NCBI GenBank assembly: GCA_958298945.1
Contig: OY282605.1
Coordinates: forward strand, 40,960,811 to 41,024,810
Source: Atherix ibis
Taxonomy: Eukaryota; Arthropoda; Insecta; Diptera; Athericidae
Direction of reading: 5' to 3'
DNA length: 64,000 bases
Within the stretch, counting starts at the first letter, position 1, and each line of letters starts with the position of its first letter. Below, piece by piece: positions 45,440-57,029 of the stretch. The notes beneath the pieces are model-generated. The model had not been told where the DNA came from. It did not search any database and saw nothing but the letters and a program-made list of their open reading frames with translations. The position numbers were made by a program, and so were the translations under genes.

Positions 45440-47640
45440 ATTATTAGTAAATGTTCTTTTATTCAAATTTTTAGTATAAATACAAATAATGTATTGACTC
45501 CATCTTATTTCTATTTCAATTTTTACTGTTAAATAACAATCCTGCCACATAACAAGACATTGAAATCTATGGCAGTACTAGAACTGCAACTGCAAAATGA
45601 AAATAAAATCTAATTCATCGATGAGGCCGTCAGAATTTGGTGCATTCCCTTAAGACTAAAGGTTTTAAAAGTCCGACTGTAGCCAGTTGTTAGTTCCAGT
45701 CTGAATTGTGTTTTTACCACTAAGCCCGCTTTACATAACATCATTTTTCATGCTTCTATTCTGGCTTACTACCGTACTCGCTGCAATGCTAGAAATTTAG
45801 TCACTGCTTGCTGCGATACTACTTTCGAAGCAAGATTTCACATAGAAAACTAATTCTATTTTTCGTACTATTTTTACTACGTGAACCAACGGAAAAACAT
45901 TTTATTTTCGCTGACAATATTTTTATACTTGTATCTGGTGCTAATCTTCAACATCAAACAAATAACGCCATCCGCAACATCAACACTTGGAGCAGTATCA
46001 ACGGTGCGGTAATATGTACATCAAACCCATCTTGCCTTCATGTTTGCAGAAAAAAAAAATTCTTACCTCCCCTCCCGCCCCCCAAACCTAAAAGATTCCA
46101 TGAAAATCCTGGGTATCTCAATTGTCCGTGGGCGAAAATGGAATCTTCAGATTAAAATGCTGTTGACAAAATTAACACCATTCTCCGAATGGTTAAAATT
46201 TTAATCAGCAGCAAAAATAAGGTAAGACAAAGTGAGGCAATTAAAGTTACCAACGCCATTTTGGACGGGACCTTACTCTATCTCCTCACTATATGTGTCA
46301 GTGTGCCAATAGCAGGGAAAAAGCTAGTCGAGGCAGCGGTAAACCGTTGCATTAGACTAGCCAGTGGAGCACATCGGACATCTCCGGTGGAATCCATACT
46401 GATAGAGACTGGTCGAAAACCTATTTTTTTCTATCTTCACAGGGCTCGCCTAAATTTAATCTACAAAAAACCCTCCCACACTTTAATCAAAAACATTATC
46501 ATTTCCCCAAGTTCAAAAAGCAATTCATCCATCCTCCCCGTCGTTTTCCAAACTTCCCAAAATTGAAAATGACTGCTTCTCTTGACAGGTTTAAGAACAC
46601 TAGCACTGATCCGTCCAAATATAGGAAACTTTTCCTTGAACAGTTGGACGGATTAAAAGATCTTCGACTGTTGTTCACTGATGCCGCCGATGGAATCGAT
46701 ACTACATCTTTTTCGGTCGTCGAACTTTTTGGCTACAGCACCCTTGCAGGGCAGCTCCATATTACGGGAAACTGTGGGTCATCAAAACGGCAATTGAAAT
46801 TGCGACCAATATTCCCAGCTAAAAAAGCGTTATTATTTTTAGCGACAGTCTTGCCGCCCTTAAAGCCATTTGTGGCCCATCGAGTGACCCTGTACTTAGC
46901 GCAATTCTTCATAGCCTACTTAGCAATAGGAGTGTCGAGTTGCAATGGGTGCCAAGGCATGTGGGAATTGTGGGTAATGAAAGTGCTGACAAGTTGGCTG
47001 GAGAAACACTCCATCGACCAGTGATCACAGTTATTCCCAATCTGCATCGCCTACTAACAGAATGGCAACTAACACAATTAGCCATCTGCAGACACGCTGG
47101 CTGGTCCAATAGCGACACATTTTTGTCGACTCATTGGATAACCACAAATAAACCAGTGTATTCAACATCCATACCGAAATTCTGGGCGCGGAAGCTCTTT
47201 AGAATCTGGCTTGGACATACTGCTCTTACCCATAACTTCCTTTTTGGCAAAACCAATCGTCCCTTATGGCAATCCTGTGTCACCCATTTCACTATCATCC
47301 ATATTTTACAGGAATGCCACTTAACCAAGAATTAATTCACAAGCAGGATTCCTCCCACTATGAAGCTCCTCGACCCAACAACTCCATTTCCTAGTCCCCT
47401 ATTTAAACTTCTACAACATACAAATCTGCTCCGCAAAATATAACAAAATTCTTAATATTCCATACCACTAACCACAGACCAGTCTCTCTCAGATGATTTC
47501 CCACAGGTACTTCGAAGTCTCCAAATGGCCTCACGGTCGTGGCGCTATGAAATGGCCCTTGGCACATATCAAAGAGACCTTACAAACAACAAAAACATTT
47601 TCTTTTCACATGGGCTCCATAAACAAATGACACGGCAATC
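45440..47640 (+). pseudogene. Non-LTR retrotransposon with RNase H, copy 1 (5'-truncated, broken)
   Basis: From 45730 the + strand reads the end of a reverse transcriptase (ADNIFILVSGANLQHQTNNA, where ADD would be the catalytic pair) and the thumb/linker (CVSVPIAGKKLVEAAVNRC, RLASGAHRTSPVESILIETG). It continues with RNase H (LLFTDAADG, then, after frameshifts, QWVPRHVGIVGNESADKLA) and a C-terminal Cys/His region (RIWLGHTALTHNFLF). RNase H behind RT is typical of I/LOA-type non-LTR elements. Several stops and shifts make it dead. 45440-45730 is the repeat also found at 16.4 kb. Confidence 0.85.
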
Positions 47641-48170
47641 AAGCCAGCCTAAAAACAAGTAGCGAATGTAGCAAGAATAGAAGTGCGAAAAGTAACTTCG
47701 TTCAGACGACTTTCCACGCTCGTTTTGACAGTTGATTCTCTTTTTATGAACATGGCACTATTAAAATCTTACATACTAGTACAAAAACAATATTTTCAAA
47801 AATACTTTTAATTTGGACTTTTTTTTAGTAATTTTATTTTTGGGGCTAATTTTTTTTTCACTTGTAAACTTTTTTGACATTAAATTTTATCAAATAATTT
47901 CCAAAATTGATTACAAATCAAATTTTCACATAAAATTAATTAAATAAAAAAATAATATTTTCGAATTTTTTTATGAACAGACAAATTGCTTCGCCTGCAG
48001 TAAATAAAGATCATTTTCTGCTTGGTTATCGGAATTGTTTGTAGTTTGTCTTAAATGCTAAGTAAACACTTTAGTTGGAAAATTTTATTGTACAATATGA
48101 GCGATAAAGTGTTGTCATCTCATTATTAAATTACAGTATAAGTAGACACTAAGTCAAGTGTCAGGGTCCG
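47641..48170. repeat. AT-rich inner segment of the inverted repeat
   Basis: Starts at gccagcctaaaaacaagtag and is found inverted at 57300-57830 with few differences. No coding frame. It lies between two non-LTR 3' ends that face each other (47510-47590 and 48150-48230), so it may be the shared target DNA or a separate inserted element. Confidence 0.7.
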
Positions 48171-48295
48171 ATTTATAACGCCACGACCATGAGGTCATTT
48201 GGTGACAACTTGTTACGTGTACGTTAGCATTATCCGTTTACCAAACGAAACTAGTCGATAGTTAACTACAGGGAGGCATTATAAGTGGGTAAATA
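48171..48295 (-). pseudogene. Non-LTR 3' end fragment, left part
   Basis: The word ataacgccacgaccatgagg is the reverse complement of the 3' end of the RNase H-type element. It continues past the DD41D insertion (48296-49495) at 49496. Confidence 0.6.
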
Positions 48296-49495
48296 CAGGG
48301 TATACCATTTAAAAGTTGCATTTTAAAAAGTAAATAAAAAAAAACTAGTGTATATTTTTTTTAATTTCCGGTTTTTTAGAAAGATTGATTCTTGAAATTT
48401 AAGAATGAAAAACAACATCATTTAAATGACTGCCACGACTTGACCCAATTTTTCAGTACATTTTCGATTGTCTGGGCCTGTATCTCTTCAATGTCAACTT
48501 TGATTTCGTGTTTCTAGGCCCCAATTGTCTCTGGATAGCTTGCGTAACATTTATCCTTAACGGCTCCCTACAGAAAATAATCCAACGGGCTCAAATCACA
48601 GCTCCGAGGCGGCCAATTGACATTAGAATTTCGGCTGATTGTTCAACTTTTGGAAACAAAAATTCATTGAGCATGCCACGATAGCGCTCACCATTGACCG
48701 TAACGGCGGCTTCTTAATCGTTTTCGAAGAAAAACGGACCGATGATGCCTTCAGTCCAAAATCCGCACCAAACCGTGACTCGTTGTAGATGCATCGGCTT
48801 TTCCATGGTGACGTATGGATTATCTGAGCCCCAGTTGCGAACAATTTTGTTTGTTGACATACCCACCGAAGTGGAAATGGGCCTCATCCGAAAAGATAAT
48901 TTTTCGGTAAAAATGCTCATCTTCGGCCAATTGATCTTGAGCCCATTGGGCAAACCGAAAACGCATCGGATGGTCATGCGGCTTTAGTTGTTGGACTATT
49001 TGAACTTCGTAAGCTTTCATACTGAGCAAAATTTCATACCGAGCAAAAGTCTTTGTGCAAAATTCTCAACAGAGAAGTGCGAAAACTGTTCAATTCCTGA
49101 GAATGGTGACGAGTTGATGTTGATGGATGATCACGGACATTTTCAGCAACGGCGGCAATATTCTCGGTCGTACGCACTGTATTAGACCGGAAACAAGTTG
49201 CTTTGACAACCAACAAACCAGTTTCGCGAACTCGATTCACGAATTTGTCCACAAGTTGACGTGATGGCATTCGATCTTTGCTAATTTTTCTTAAAATTTC
49301 TCACAGTTTTGGGTTGAAGACTCACCACTTTGGAAGTAATTTTTCAATATTTTCCAGTTTTCTTCAAGGGTATGGATTACCATTTCGTAAAATTCCGACT
49401 TTTAACTAACAATCTGTTAATTTGTGATGACATTTAACAATCAAGTACTTCAAATAAATAGTGGTTCACAATGCAACCGCTAGATGGACCACCCT
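48296..49495 (-). mobile_element. DD41D (rosa-like) mariner, copy D1, inactive, 1200 bp
   Basis: Flanked by TA at 48294-48295 and 49496-49497; ends share agggt…ccat.ta…gttgca. The minus strand reads ERTVRTTENIAAVAENVR-like N-terminal sequence, VQIVQQLKPHDHPMRFRFA, IFSDEAHFHFGGYVNKQNC (first Asp), VTVWCGFWTEGIIGPFFFE, then NSNVNWPPRSCDLSPLDYF (third Asp) and ENVLKNWV. The second-Asp region is deleted and several frameshifts occur. The DD41D spacing was counted on the sister copy at 60.0-60.85 kb. Confidence 0.9.
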
Positions 49496-49660
49496 TTATT
49501 ATGTGCCATATTTGATTTTATTAGAAAATTAAAGAGATAGCTTGGAAAAAGGGTTATGGAATCTATGAGCTTCACAATCGAAGGAGTCCTTTTCAAAACG
49601 AAATTCTTGATTAAGTGGCATTCGCTTAGGTAAGTGATAGATGGTAAGTCAGGAATGGCA
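49496..49660 (-). pseudogene. Non-LTR C-terminal fragment, right part
   Basis: Minus-strand ITYLSECHLIKNFVLKRTPS and LIDSITLFPSYLFNFLIKSN match the C-terminus of the RNase H-type element. Together with 48171-48295 it forms one fragment split by the DD41D insertion; the intact version lies inverted at 57030-57290. Confidence 0.7.
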
Positions 49661-49972
49661 TAAAGTCTATTTCTCTGTAAGTCATCATTTTGATTGTCAA
49701 AAAAAATAAAATTGTTTTTAAAGTTACTTAAAATAATAAATCTTATAAAATTTATGTTTCGGAAATTCTTGTTTCTATGAAAATTCATATTTTACTTTAT
49801 AATATTGCTTGGACCTTACCATTTTACAAATAGTAGCTACGAGACTTTCTTGCAGGATTCAATCCTTTCAGGGTAAATTTTTAAAACTTTTTTGCATGCT
49901 GCGCACTGTAATTCGGTCTTTACTTGATGTTTGTGAATTTTTTTTAATGTTAGTTCGTAGAAATCACATATG
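49661..49972. other. No gene recognised
   Basis: A CxxC-like minus-strand stretch (LQCAACKKVLKIY) can be read near 49870-49910 but is not supported further. Confidence 0.35.
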
Positions 49973-50113
49973 GTCCCGATTGAAATTACCACTTTTTCCT
50001 TCTTTTTTTTTAAATATTTCTCATATTTTTTTATGTTTTGTTTCTTTCTGTAAAAATCTTTCCTTCCTCATTTTCAAAGAGAGGCAAGGCAATGATACCC
50101 TTAGACCAAAATA
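49973..50113. repeat. Left copy of a duplication flanking mariner A copy 6
   Basis: About 141 bp resembling 50746-50872 (roughly 85% by eye): gtccc/agatt, ccactttt, tatgttttgtttt, cattttcaaagag, ggcaatgatacc and ttagaccaaaata. It ends exactly at the TA of the mariner. Confidence 0.85.
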
Positions 50114-50743
50114 CGAGGTCTGTTCAAAAAAATACGAGATCTGTTGTCCAAAAAAATTCGCCCACAGCAACGATGCGTGAGCAGGCGCGTTATCATGGTG
50201 CAAAATCTAATTTTTGTTCTTCCATAAATTCGGGCGTTTCTGGTGATTGCTTCGCGCAACTTGTGCTTAACTTGCAGGTAATATTCCTTCTTCACCGTTC
50301 TACCCTGTGGCAAGAACTCATGATGCACCACGCCCACCCTGTAATCGAAGAAAACTGTAAGCAAAACCTTCACATTCGACCGAACTTGATGAGCTTTTTT
50401 CGGTCTTGGCTGGTGCGGCAGCTTCCATTGGGATGATTGAGCTTTAGTTTCTACGTCATAACCATAAACCCATGATTCGTCACCAGTTATGACCCTCTAG
50501 AGCAAATTTGGGTTATCGCGGAGAGAGTCCAACAGCTCCTTAGCAATGGGCAAAAATCGAAGACGATCTAAAACACGTGCAAGCAAAGCAGCTGTCAAAA
50601 ATTAACTGAACATTCAAAATGGCCGAACTTGTCGGCATAAGTGAGAGACATGAATACCAACATAACGCCACAAAAAATTCGAAAATCGAACATACATAAC
50701 CCGCGGAAATTCAAAATTTGCGATACTTTTTGAACAGACCTCG
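50114..50743 (-). mobile_element. DD34D mariner lineage A, copy 6
   Basis: TA at 50112-50113 and 50744-50745. The right end is a normal 5' end (minus strand). The body reads ELLDSLRDNPNL-like sequence, ITGDESWVYGYD, KVLLTVFFDYRVGVVHHEFL and the second-Asp motif HHDNAPAHAS with changes, then stops at about 50150. The C-terminus is lost and the left end is a partial, repeated ccaaaaaaattcg/cgaggtctgttc junction. The body joins the 5' region at agcaatgggcaaaaatc, a junction not seen in the other copies. Confidence 0.82.
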
Positions 50744-50745
50744 TA

Positions 50746-51085
50746 TAGTCCAGATTAAAACTTCCACTTTCTTTTTTTTGAATATTTTTTTATGTTTTGT
50801 TTTTGGCTGTAAAGGTTTTTCCTTTTTCATTTTCAAAGAGGCGCGAGGCAATGATACCTTTAGACCAAAATACATACCAAACAATTACTTCACTTTTCGT
50901 GGATACAATGGCTTCTCGACAGTTATTTGTGGGTTTCTAGAGCTTCGTATAGGGTGATTTCGTGTATTGAAATATCAACCGATCGAGAAATGAGCCTCAT
51001 TGATGAAGAAGACATTATTACGCTAAACATTGCTACCTTCCAAAAGACTCCATTAGAAAATACCCACTTCCAAAAAAAAATCCTG
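50746..51085 (-). pseudogene. Tc1/mariner relic and right copy of the flanking duplication
   Basis: 50746-50872 is the right duplicate. Reading the minus strand from about 51050 to 50830 gives NEAHFSIG.YFNTRN, SSRNPQITVEKPLYPRKVK and MYFGLKVSLPR, i.e. the first-Asp region of a DDxD transposase related to the DD41D group but diverged (Asp changed to Asn in the DEAHF motif). Confidence 0.55.
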
Positions 51086-51329
51086 TCCTATAACTTTAAA
51101 ACTAGGCAAGAAGAGAAAAAGATTCACTTTAAATTTGACTTACACAGTCGTCCAAAATCCCCTCCACTGACCAAAGTTCTATATCATTATGGACTTAATC
51201 AAAAATATTGATAGGATTATTAATAATCATAAAAATGACTGGGCTATATTTTCCGAATTACAAACGGGATAATTTTTTGTTCGTCTAATTTCCCCCCCTG
51301 TAACAATATTATTTTGGTGTGCATTTATT
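51086..51329. other. No gene seen
   Basis: Unique-looking DNA without recognisable features. Confidence 0.4.
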
Positions 51330-52085
51330 GTGGATACTACGCCAAAAAAATTCCTTCTATTTCGAGGCAAACCACTCATCAAGCCATTTTGGGGCGTCTT
51401 CGTAAGAATCGATGTGCTGCTCAGAGAACGCGTGGCCCATCGACAAAAACAGGTGGTAGTCGGAAGAGGCCAGGTCTGGTGAATAAGCGGGGTGGAGTAG
51501 CTTCAGTTGAGTGTCTCCAAGTAGTTCCCGACCAGCATCATCTTCCGTCCGAAGCGATTTGGTCTCAGGGAAGATGTTGATGGTTGGTCGTGATCAACCA
51601 ACGATTTCTTGCGTTTAGAATTCTCAAAATATATCCACTTTTCATCGCCTGTCACAATCCGATGCAGGTACGACTTTCTTTTTTGTCTGACGAGCAAGAT
51701 TTCGCATGTGTTTTGGCGTCGCTCTATCTGCCTATCGTTCAATTCATGCGGCACCCATTTTCCGATCTTTTCAATCTTCCGCATGGCACACAGACACATG
51801 GAAATGTCCTCAAACTTCCTAGGCCGATTTTCACGCTTCTTGTCCCACAAGTCTAAATTGCCGTCTTTGAACCGACGACACCAATCTCGGCACGTTCTTT
51901 CCGATAAAGCACTGTCACCATAGGTCTCCATAAGCATTTCGATGCGATTCGGCAGCCTATTCCTTCAAATTGAAACTTAAAAGGAGAGCTTCCCGCATAT
52001 GCTCTTTTTCTGGCACAAAACTAGACATGATTACCAAAAGAAAAATATATGTTGTTGTACGAAATTGCTGACAATGTGCTCTAAA
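51330..52085 (-). mobile_element. Mariner family C (Mos1-like), copy 2, internally deleted
   Basis: Minus strand: MSSFVPEKEHMREALLLSF (start near 52033), a frame change, LMETYGDSALSERTCRDWC, IGKWVPHELNDRQIERRQNT, RIVTGDEKWIYFENS (first Asp intact), RPNRFGRKMMLV, which jumps directly to GNYLETLN and a C-terminal remnant with LAEQHIDSYEDAPKWLDEWF-like sequence. About 90 codons with the second Asp are missing. The 5' noncoding part matches 40880-40960. Confidence 0.85.
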
Positions 52086-52234
52086 TAATGGGTAGTGTCC
52101 AGCACTACAAATATGGAGGCATAATTCTGCGCGCCGCTCAAAAATTCTGACAAAAACATCGAAGCTTCTACTGCACAGGATACTTATTTTTTCAGTCGTC
52201 ATGTATTCTACCAAAACTCGGGTTCTCCTAAAAA

Positions 52235-52565
52235 ACTATGGCAAATTCTTGTCCACGTTTAAGAGGAGAATACTTTGTAGAATTTTTGACCTCCCATGTG
52301 ACGATGCACAATTCCGTTAACGCGACCGTTCCGTTGTGTACAAAATTAAGCTCAATAGACTGTGGGTAGCCTAGACCCTTAATCTGAATGGATGTGGAAG
52401 ATCCTACCCGTAAAAACTACAGTGCCTCCATTTATGGTCCTACAAAACGATGAAGGCAGTACATTAGCCATGATCGAACTGGAAGACCGAAGCCTGAAGT
52501 TCTTTCATTCAACAGGCTAAGGCCCGGTTGTTGCGCCATTAGATGATCATGATGATGATTAACTA
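52235..52565 (+). pseudogene. Non-LTR 3' end fragment, different family
   Basis: Pieces LLCRIFDLPCDDAQFR, YKIKLNRL, then a region corresponding to the RGRP-type C-terminal tail, and AKARLLRH-like end followed by gatgatcatgatgatgatt. The IFxPxxDD…IKLNRLRW…GRP layout and the short GAT repeat are known from the C-terminal tails of several insect non-LTR elements. Heavily broken. Confidence 0.4.
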
Positions 52566-53744
52566 TTCCAAAAGCGAATCCCATTTATGTCTAGCTGATC
52601 TCATTCATATTTTCCCTGCAAAAATAAATGACAATTCATTTAATCAAACAGAATATGCTCGGGAATACGAGACAGTCTTAAAACGTAGTACGCCAGATAA
52701 CCGCCAGTTGTCATCTTAAACAACTGAATGATACTAAAATCAATATTTTATTCATAAAAATAATTGAACTTAAAAACAAATGAAATTTTTATTTAAATTT
52801 CATTAGTTAAATATTATTGTACAATAGTTAAATTGCCCATAAACTAATGAAAATTATTTTTCTCAAAAAAAAAAAAAGTATTTCTTTAATGCTAAATTAC
52901 TGAATAATATTTGTACAAAAATCTAATTATACCAAAACAGATGAAAAACAAATATTATACTTAATTGAAAAACAGAATATTTACGATACGATAATAAATT
53001 TTTTTTTTAAATATCAAGTTCAGCATTAGATAAAAACCGAAATTAATACTAAAAAATCCCAACTAAATCCGAAAAATCTTAATTCCATTTTTATTGAAAA
53101 TTATCGTTAATCGCCGAATGGCCGCAATGAATCTCTTTCGTAATTTGCCTAATCGGAAAACGAACGCAACCGCTGATAACACGAAAGGTCAAAGAATTTC
53201 TCATTGTGGCGCTCCGTTTTCCTAGATTGGCTAACCACAATCAGTCGCAGCCAAATCAATAAATAACGAATATTTTATGGGATAACTTTACTACAAATAT
53301 TTTATGCAAATGTATTTGGAGCAAATAATGCACCGGGCGAATTATAACAATTTTTGCCATCGCATTAACCGCGATTAGTAAATAAAATTAATTAAAATAT
53401 TATTTTTACTAAAGGACAATAGCGATTTTTTTTATTGTGAACATATTTTATCAACTTTCCAAAAGTCATGATTGATAAAAAAAAAGATGATTAACACATA
53501 ATAGATATCTTATCGCGCAAAAACAATTATTTTGAAAGTGCCATCATAAGTCATTTTGTTTTTAAATCGAGATATTTAAGTATTTGCTTTTTACCAAGTT
53601 TAAAATTATTGAGATGACGTATTTTGTTATTTATATTAAAAAGAAAAAAATAAACTTCTTTTGTTATAACGTTTATAACAGTTTATTTATAAAAAAATTA
53701 AATAATCACAAAAGTATTCGCCTAATTTAAATTAAAGACAAATT
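52566..53744. other. AT-rich DNA
   Basis: Apart from the island at 53118-53225 nothing gene-like was seen. Confidence 0.45.
53118..53225 (+). CDS. Candidate small coding island, 35 codons
   Basis: ATGGCC at 53118 opens MAAMNLFRNLPNRKTNATAD and closes with TAG near 53223-53225. Composition is less AT-rich than around it, and an AAAG|GTCAAA inside could be a weak donor. It sits in the large nucleotidase intron on the same strand. No family recognised; chance or transposon remnant remain likely. Confidence 0.18.
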   Translation: MAAMNLFRNLPNRKTNATADNTKGQRISHCGAPFS

Positions 53745-54537
53745 AATGATGTACTCTGCTCATTTTGCTCGATAACTTTTTGCCATCTTTCAGTGAGCTT
53801 CATAATTTCTCGTTTATAGAATTTCCTGGTCTTTATCGGCGAAAAACTGAATATGATGCTGATTTAAAGCCTCATCTGAATTGAACGTCATACCACGCGA
53901 GGCGTTTTGATGAGAGCGAAGCAACTGGGTGTCTGACGGCGCACGGTTAGGCAAGTATGGTGGGTATAGCAACACATCTCATCCAAAATCCAATATAATA
54001 TTTTTGATAAGTTGTCGTGATGGAACACAACTCCTTTACGATTGACGAGCTCCGGGCGTTTCTGGATGATGGATTCGTTCAAACTGTTTAATTGATAGAA
54101 GGTCAAAAAATACAACTACTTTAAAATCCAGCCTTATTGAGAGCATAACCTCCCTCTGATTAATGTCCGCTTTCGTTGTCGTTTGAGGCGGATCATCACT
54201 CCGGGATCAGGACTGCTTTCACGGCAAATTGTTGTAAATAAATCACTTTCTATCACTCAGTTATGAATCGCTTCAAAAAATGATCGTTTTGCTCACGTTT
54301 CTTTGAGTGCACGAGAAACACAAATATCGATCTTGTTTATTATGTATCCCAGCTTCTTCTGATGGTCGTGATCGGTTGAATGATTGATGTTCAATGTTTC
54401 TGAAATCTCTCGCGTCGTGACTCAATTCATGCCTTTAAATCGACATCAGTTAGCCTTCCTGACCAAGGATCGCCGTTGAGATCAAAATCACCAGCACGGA
54501 ATTTGCAGAATCATCGTTGGCACTGACGCTCTTGCAC
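53745..54537 (-). pseudogene. Mariner family F relic, merging into a minisatellite
   Basis: Minus strand, from 54537 down: KVNGDNAVQERQCQR, a stop in place of Trp, FCKFRAGDFDLNGDPWSGRL (HTH2 region), a degenerate middle, LNESIIQKRPELVNRKGVVF with HHDN (second Asp), a damaged third region (THHTCLTVRRQ), and LTERWQKVIEQNEQ at the C-terminus. The order matches a DD34D mariner. At its N-terminal side the coding sequence runs directly into the 39 bp array. Confidence 0.75.
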
Positions 54538-55500
54538 AGCATTGTCACCATTAACTTTAAGCAACTTCTTACAAGCTTGACGTGCGCCTTTGACTTTACA
54601 CTACTTTTGATAAGCTTGACGTGCGCCTTTAACTTTACGCAACTTTTTACAAGCTTGACGCGCGCCTTTGACTTTACGAAACTTTTTACAAGTTTGACGC
54701 GCGTCTTTAACTTTACGCAACTTTTCACAAGCTTGACACGCATTGTCACCGTTAACTTTACGCAACTTTTTACAAGCTTGACGCGCGCCTTTGAGTTTAC
54801 GAAACTTTTCACAAGCTTGACGCGCGTCTTTAACTTTACGCAACGTTTCACAAGCTTGACATGCGCGTTTAACTTTACGCAACTTTTTACAAGCTTGACG
54901 CGCGCCTTTGACTTTACGCAACTTTTCATAAGCTTGACGGGCGCGTTTTACTTTACGCAACTCTTTACAAGCTTGACGCGCACCTTTGACTTTTGCGCAA
55001 CTTTTCATAAGCTTGACGCGCATTGTCACCGTTAACTTTACGCAACATTTTACAAGCTTGACGCGCGCCTTTAACTTTACGCAAATTTTCACAACCATGA
55101 CGCACACCTTTGACTTTACGCAATTTTTCACAAGCTGGACGCGCGCCTTTGACTTTACGCAACTTTTGACAAGCTTGACGCGCGCCTTTAACTTTACGCA
55201 ACTTTTCACAAGCTTGATGCGCGCCTTTGATTTTACGCAACTTTTCACAAGCTTGACGCGCGCCTTTGATTTTACGCAACTTTTGACAAGCTTGACGGGC
55301 ACCTTTGACTTTACGCAACTTTTTACAAGGTTGACTCGCATTGTCACCGTTAACTTTACGCAACTTTTTGCAAGCTTGACGCGTGCCTTTGAGTTTACGC
55401 AACTTTTCACAAGCTTGATGCGCGCCTTTAACTTAACGCAACTTTTCATAAGCTCGACGGGCGCCTTCAACTTTAGGCAATTTTTTACAAGCTTGATTTC
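54538..55500. repeat. 39 bp minisatellite built from transposase sequence, ~24 units
   Basis: Unit (minus strand) encodes QACKKLRKVKGAR (13 codons, 39 bp). A 45 bp variant encoding QACKKLRKVNGDNAR occurs at about 54747, 55022 and 55341, and the same words (KKLLKVNGDNA) form the start of the mariner F relic at 54541. Because the period is a multiple of three and the unit has no stops, long open frames appear on both strands (up to 289 codons); they are not genes. Confidence 0.93.
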
Positions 55501-55504
55501 CCTT

Positions 55505-56590
55505 TAAGAAAATAAATTTAATAAAATATGGCGAAATTGCAAAGTTTAGTCTTCCATTTTCAACTTGTTGTAAAATCCGTAAAAAATAAACAAAATGGAT
55601 CATTGAAAAAATTAACAAAAGAGCCAGAAGCCATTTTGTAGCGCCACGACCATGAGGCCATTTAGGCGACTTAATGTTACGTGTAGGTTGGCATTGCCAG
55701 TAATAAAACTGTTCGATGCTTAATTGGAGGAAAAAGTCAGTCATTTTTAAATGTTGTGGAGCAAATTTAGATAAGTAAGAAGGTCAAAAAGAGAGCTTCG
55801 AAAGAAAAAATTGTTGGATCTAGGAGGTCTACAGTAGAAGGAGTCCTATTCAAAAAGAAATTCTGGGTAAAGTTGGTGGCAATCATTTAAAATATGGTGA
55901 ATAGGCAGTTGAACGCCACAGGAATGGCATGATGGACCAGGTTGGTTACAATCATGGCTAAATGCGGTATGCCCAATCCGAATTCTAAGTAGTTTCCTTT
56001 CTGAGAAGTTCGGAATAGTTGTTGAGTAGACTGGTTTTGTGGTGTTAGGCCAATTTGTGGACAATTTCTTCCACTTTCGAATCAATCTATTTATCTACGA
56101 ATGGTTGAAGATATTTTATGTCATTTGATAAGCAGGCAGGGCAGGTTTGGAACCACAGTGAGCACCGGAGGGTGGAGAACCTCCCACGCCAAACGGTCAG
56201 CCATTTGATTACCCACAACTCGTAACATGACAGGGAACCCAATGCAATTCGACGTTTCTATTGTTTAACAGATTGCAACGAGTCACATTGAGGGCAGATA
56301 GGCTATCAGTAAATAGAGCTATTCTGCTGTTAACTGGGAGGTTGATGGCATTCTCCATTGCCGTTTTAGTCACCCATAACTCGTCATAGAATGGAAAAAT
56401 TACACTGTATAGGTCACGGTTCGTTTTGCCAACAAGCTGGATGATAGCAAAAGATGTTGTATGGTCATCAAGCAGTTCCAGGAATAATATCTTGTAGCTA
56501 GATGGATCTGTGTTTACCGCACTGTACCTCCTGAGTGACATAGACACCCTCAACTTCTCTCCCAACCACAGTTTCCACTCCAACAACCCA
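55505..56590 (-). pseudogene. Non-LTR retrotransposon RNase H region, second family
   Basis: Minus strand: SLRRYSAVNTDPSSYK, DELWVTKTAMENAINL, RIALFTDSLSALNVTRC (RNase H Asp), NVELHWVPCHVTSCGN (broken GN..AD motif follows), RIRIGHTAFSHDC, CGVQLPIHHILNDC and a 3' end with KWPHGRGATKW. It is related to the element at 45.7 kb but clearly diverged. Its 3' end lies against the minisatellite. Confidence 0.8.
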
Positions 56591-57029
56591 ATAATTTTCT
56601 CAGTATAAATAATTTCCTATAGTCATTGAAAAATCATGATTGTTCACTACGGTTAACTGATTCATGCCACTTTATTTAAGAATTTTTAATTTAATATTTA
56701 TAAATTGTAAAAATATTAAGTACATTCTCAAACACAAGTATAAGTAATTAATGATTATAAAGTTTTCTATATAAAAAGGACATCAGTTCAATTTAATCGT
56801 CGTCATTAATAGGAGTGATCAAGTCCTCGGAAATCGGATTTGGTTTCAGATTTGCTGTATTAACAAAATACAGAGAGATTCTTCCATTTTATTCTTTTTG
56901 AATTTTCACATTTTCCACATAAGAACTTCTCCGTGAACATCTCCTTTAAGAGCACGTGCCAATCGTCCTTTCAGAAATAATTTTTTTACAAACCAACACA
57001 CTTGCATTTCCATGTGTCAAATAATAATT
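56591..57029. other. No gene seen
   Basis: AT-rich unique DNA. Confidence 0.4.

Noticed and set aside
54517..55507. Long open frames on both strands (up to 289 codons)
   Set aside because: They are produced by a 39 bp repeat whose length is a multiple of three and whose unit lacks stops; several overlapping frames are open at once.
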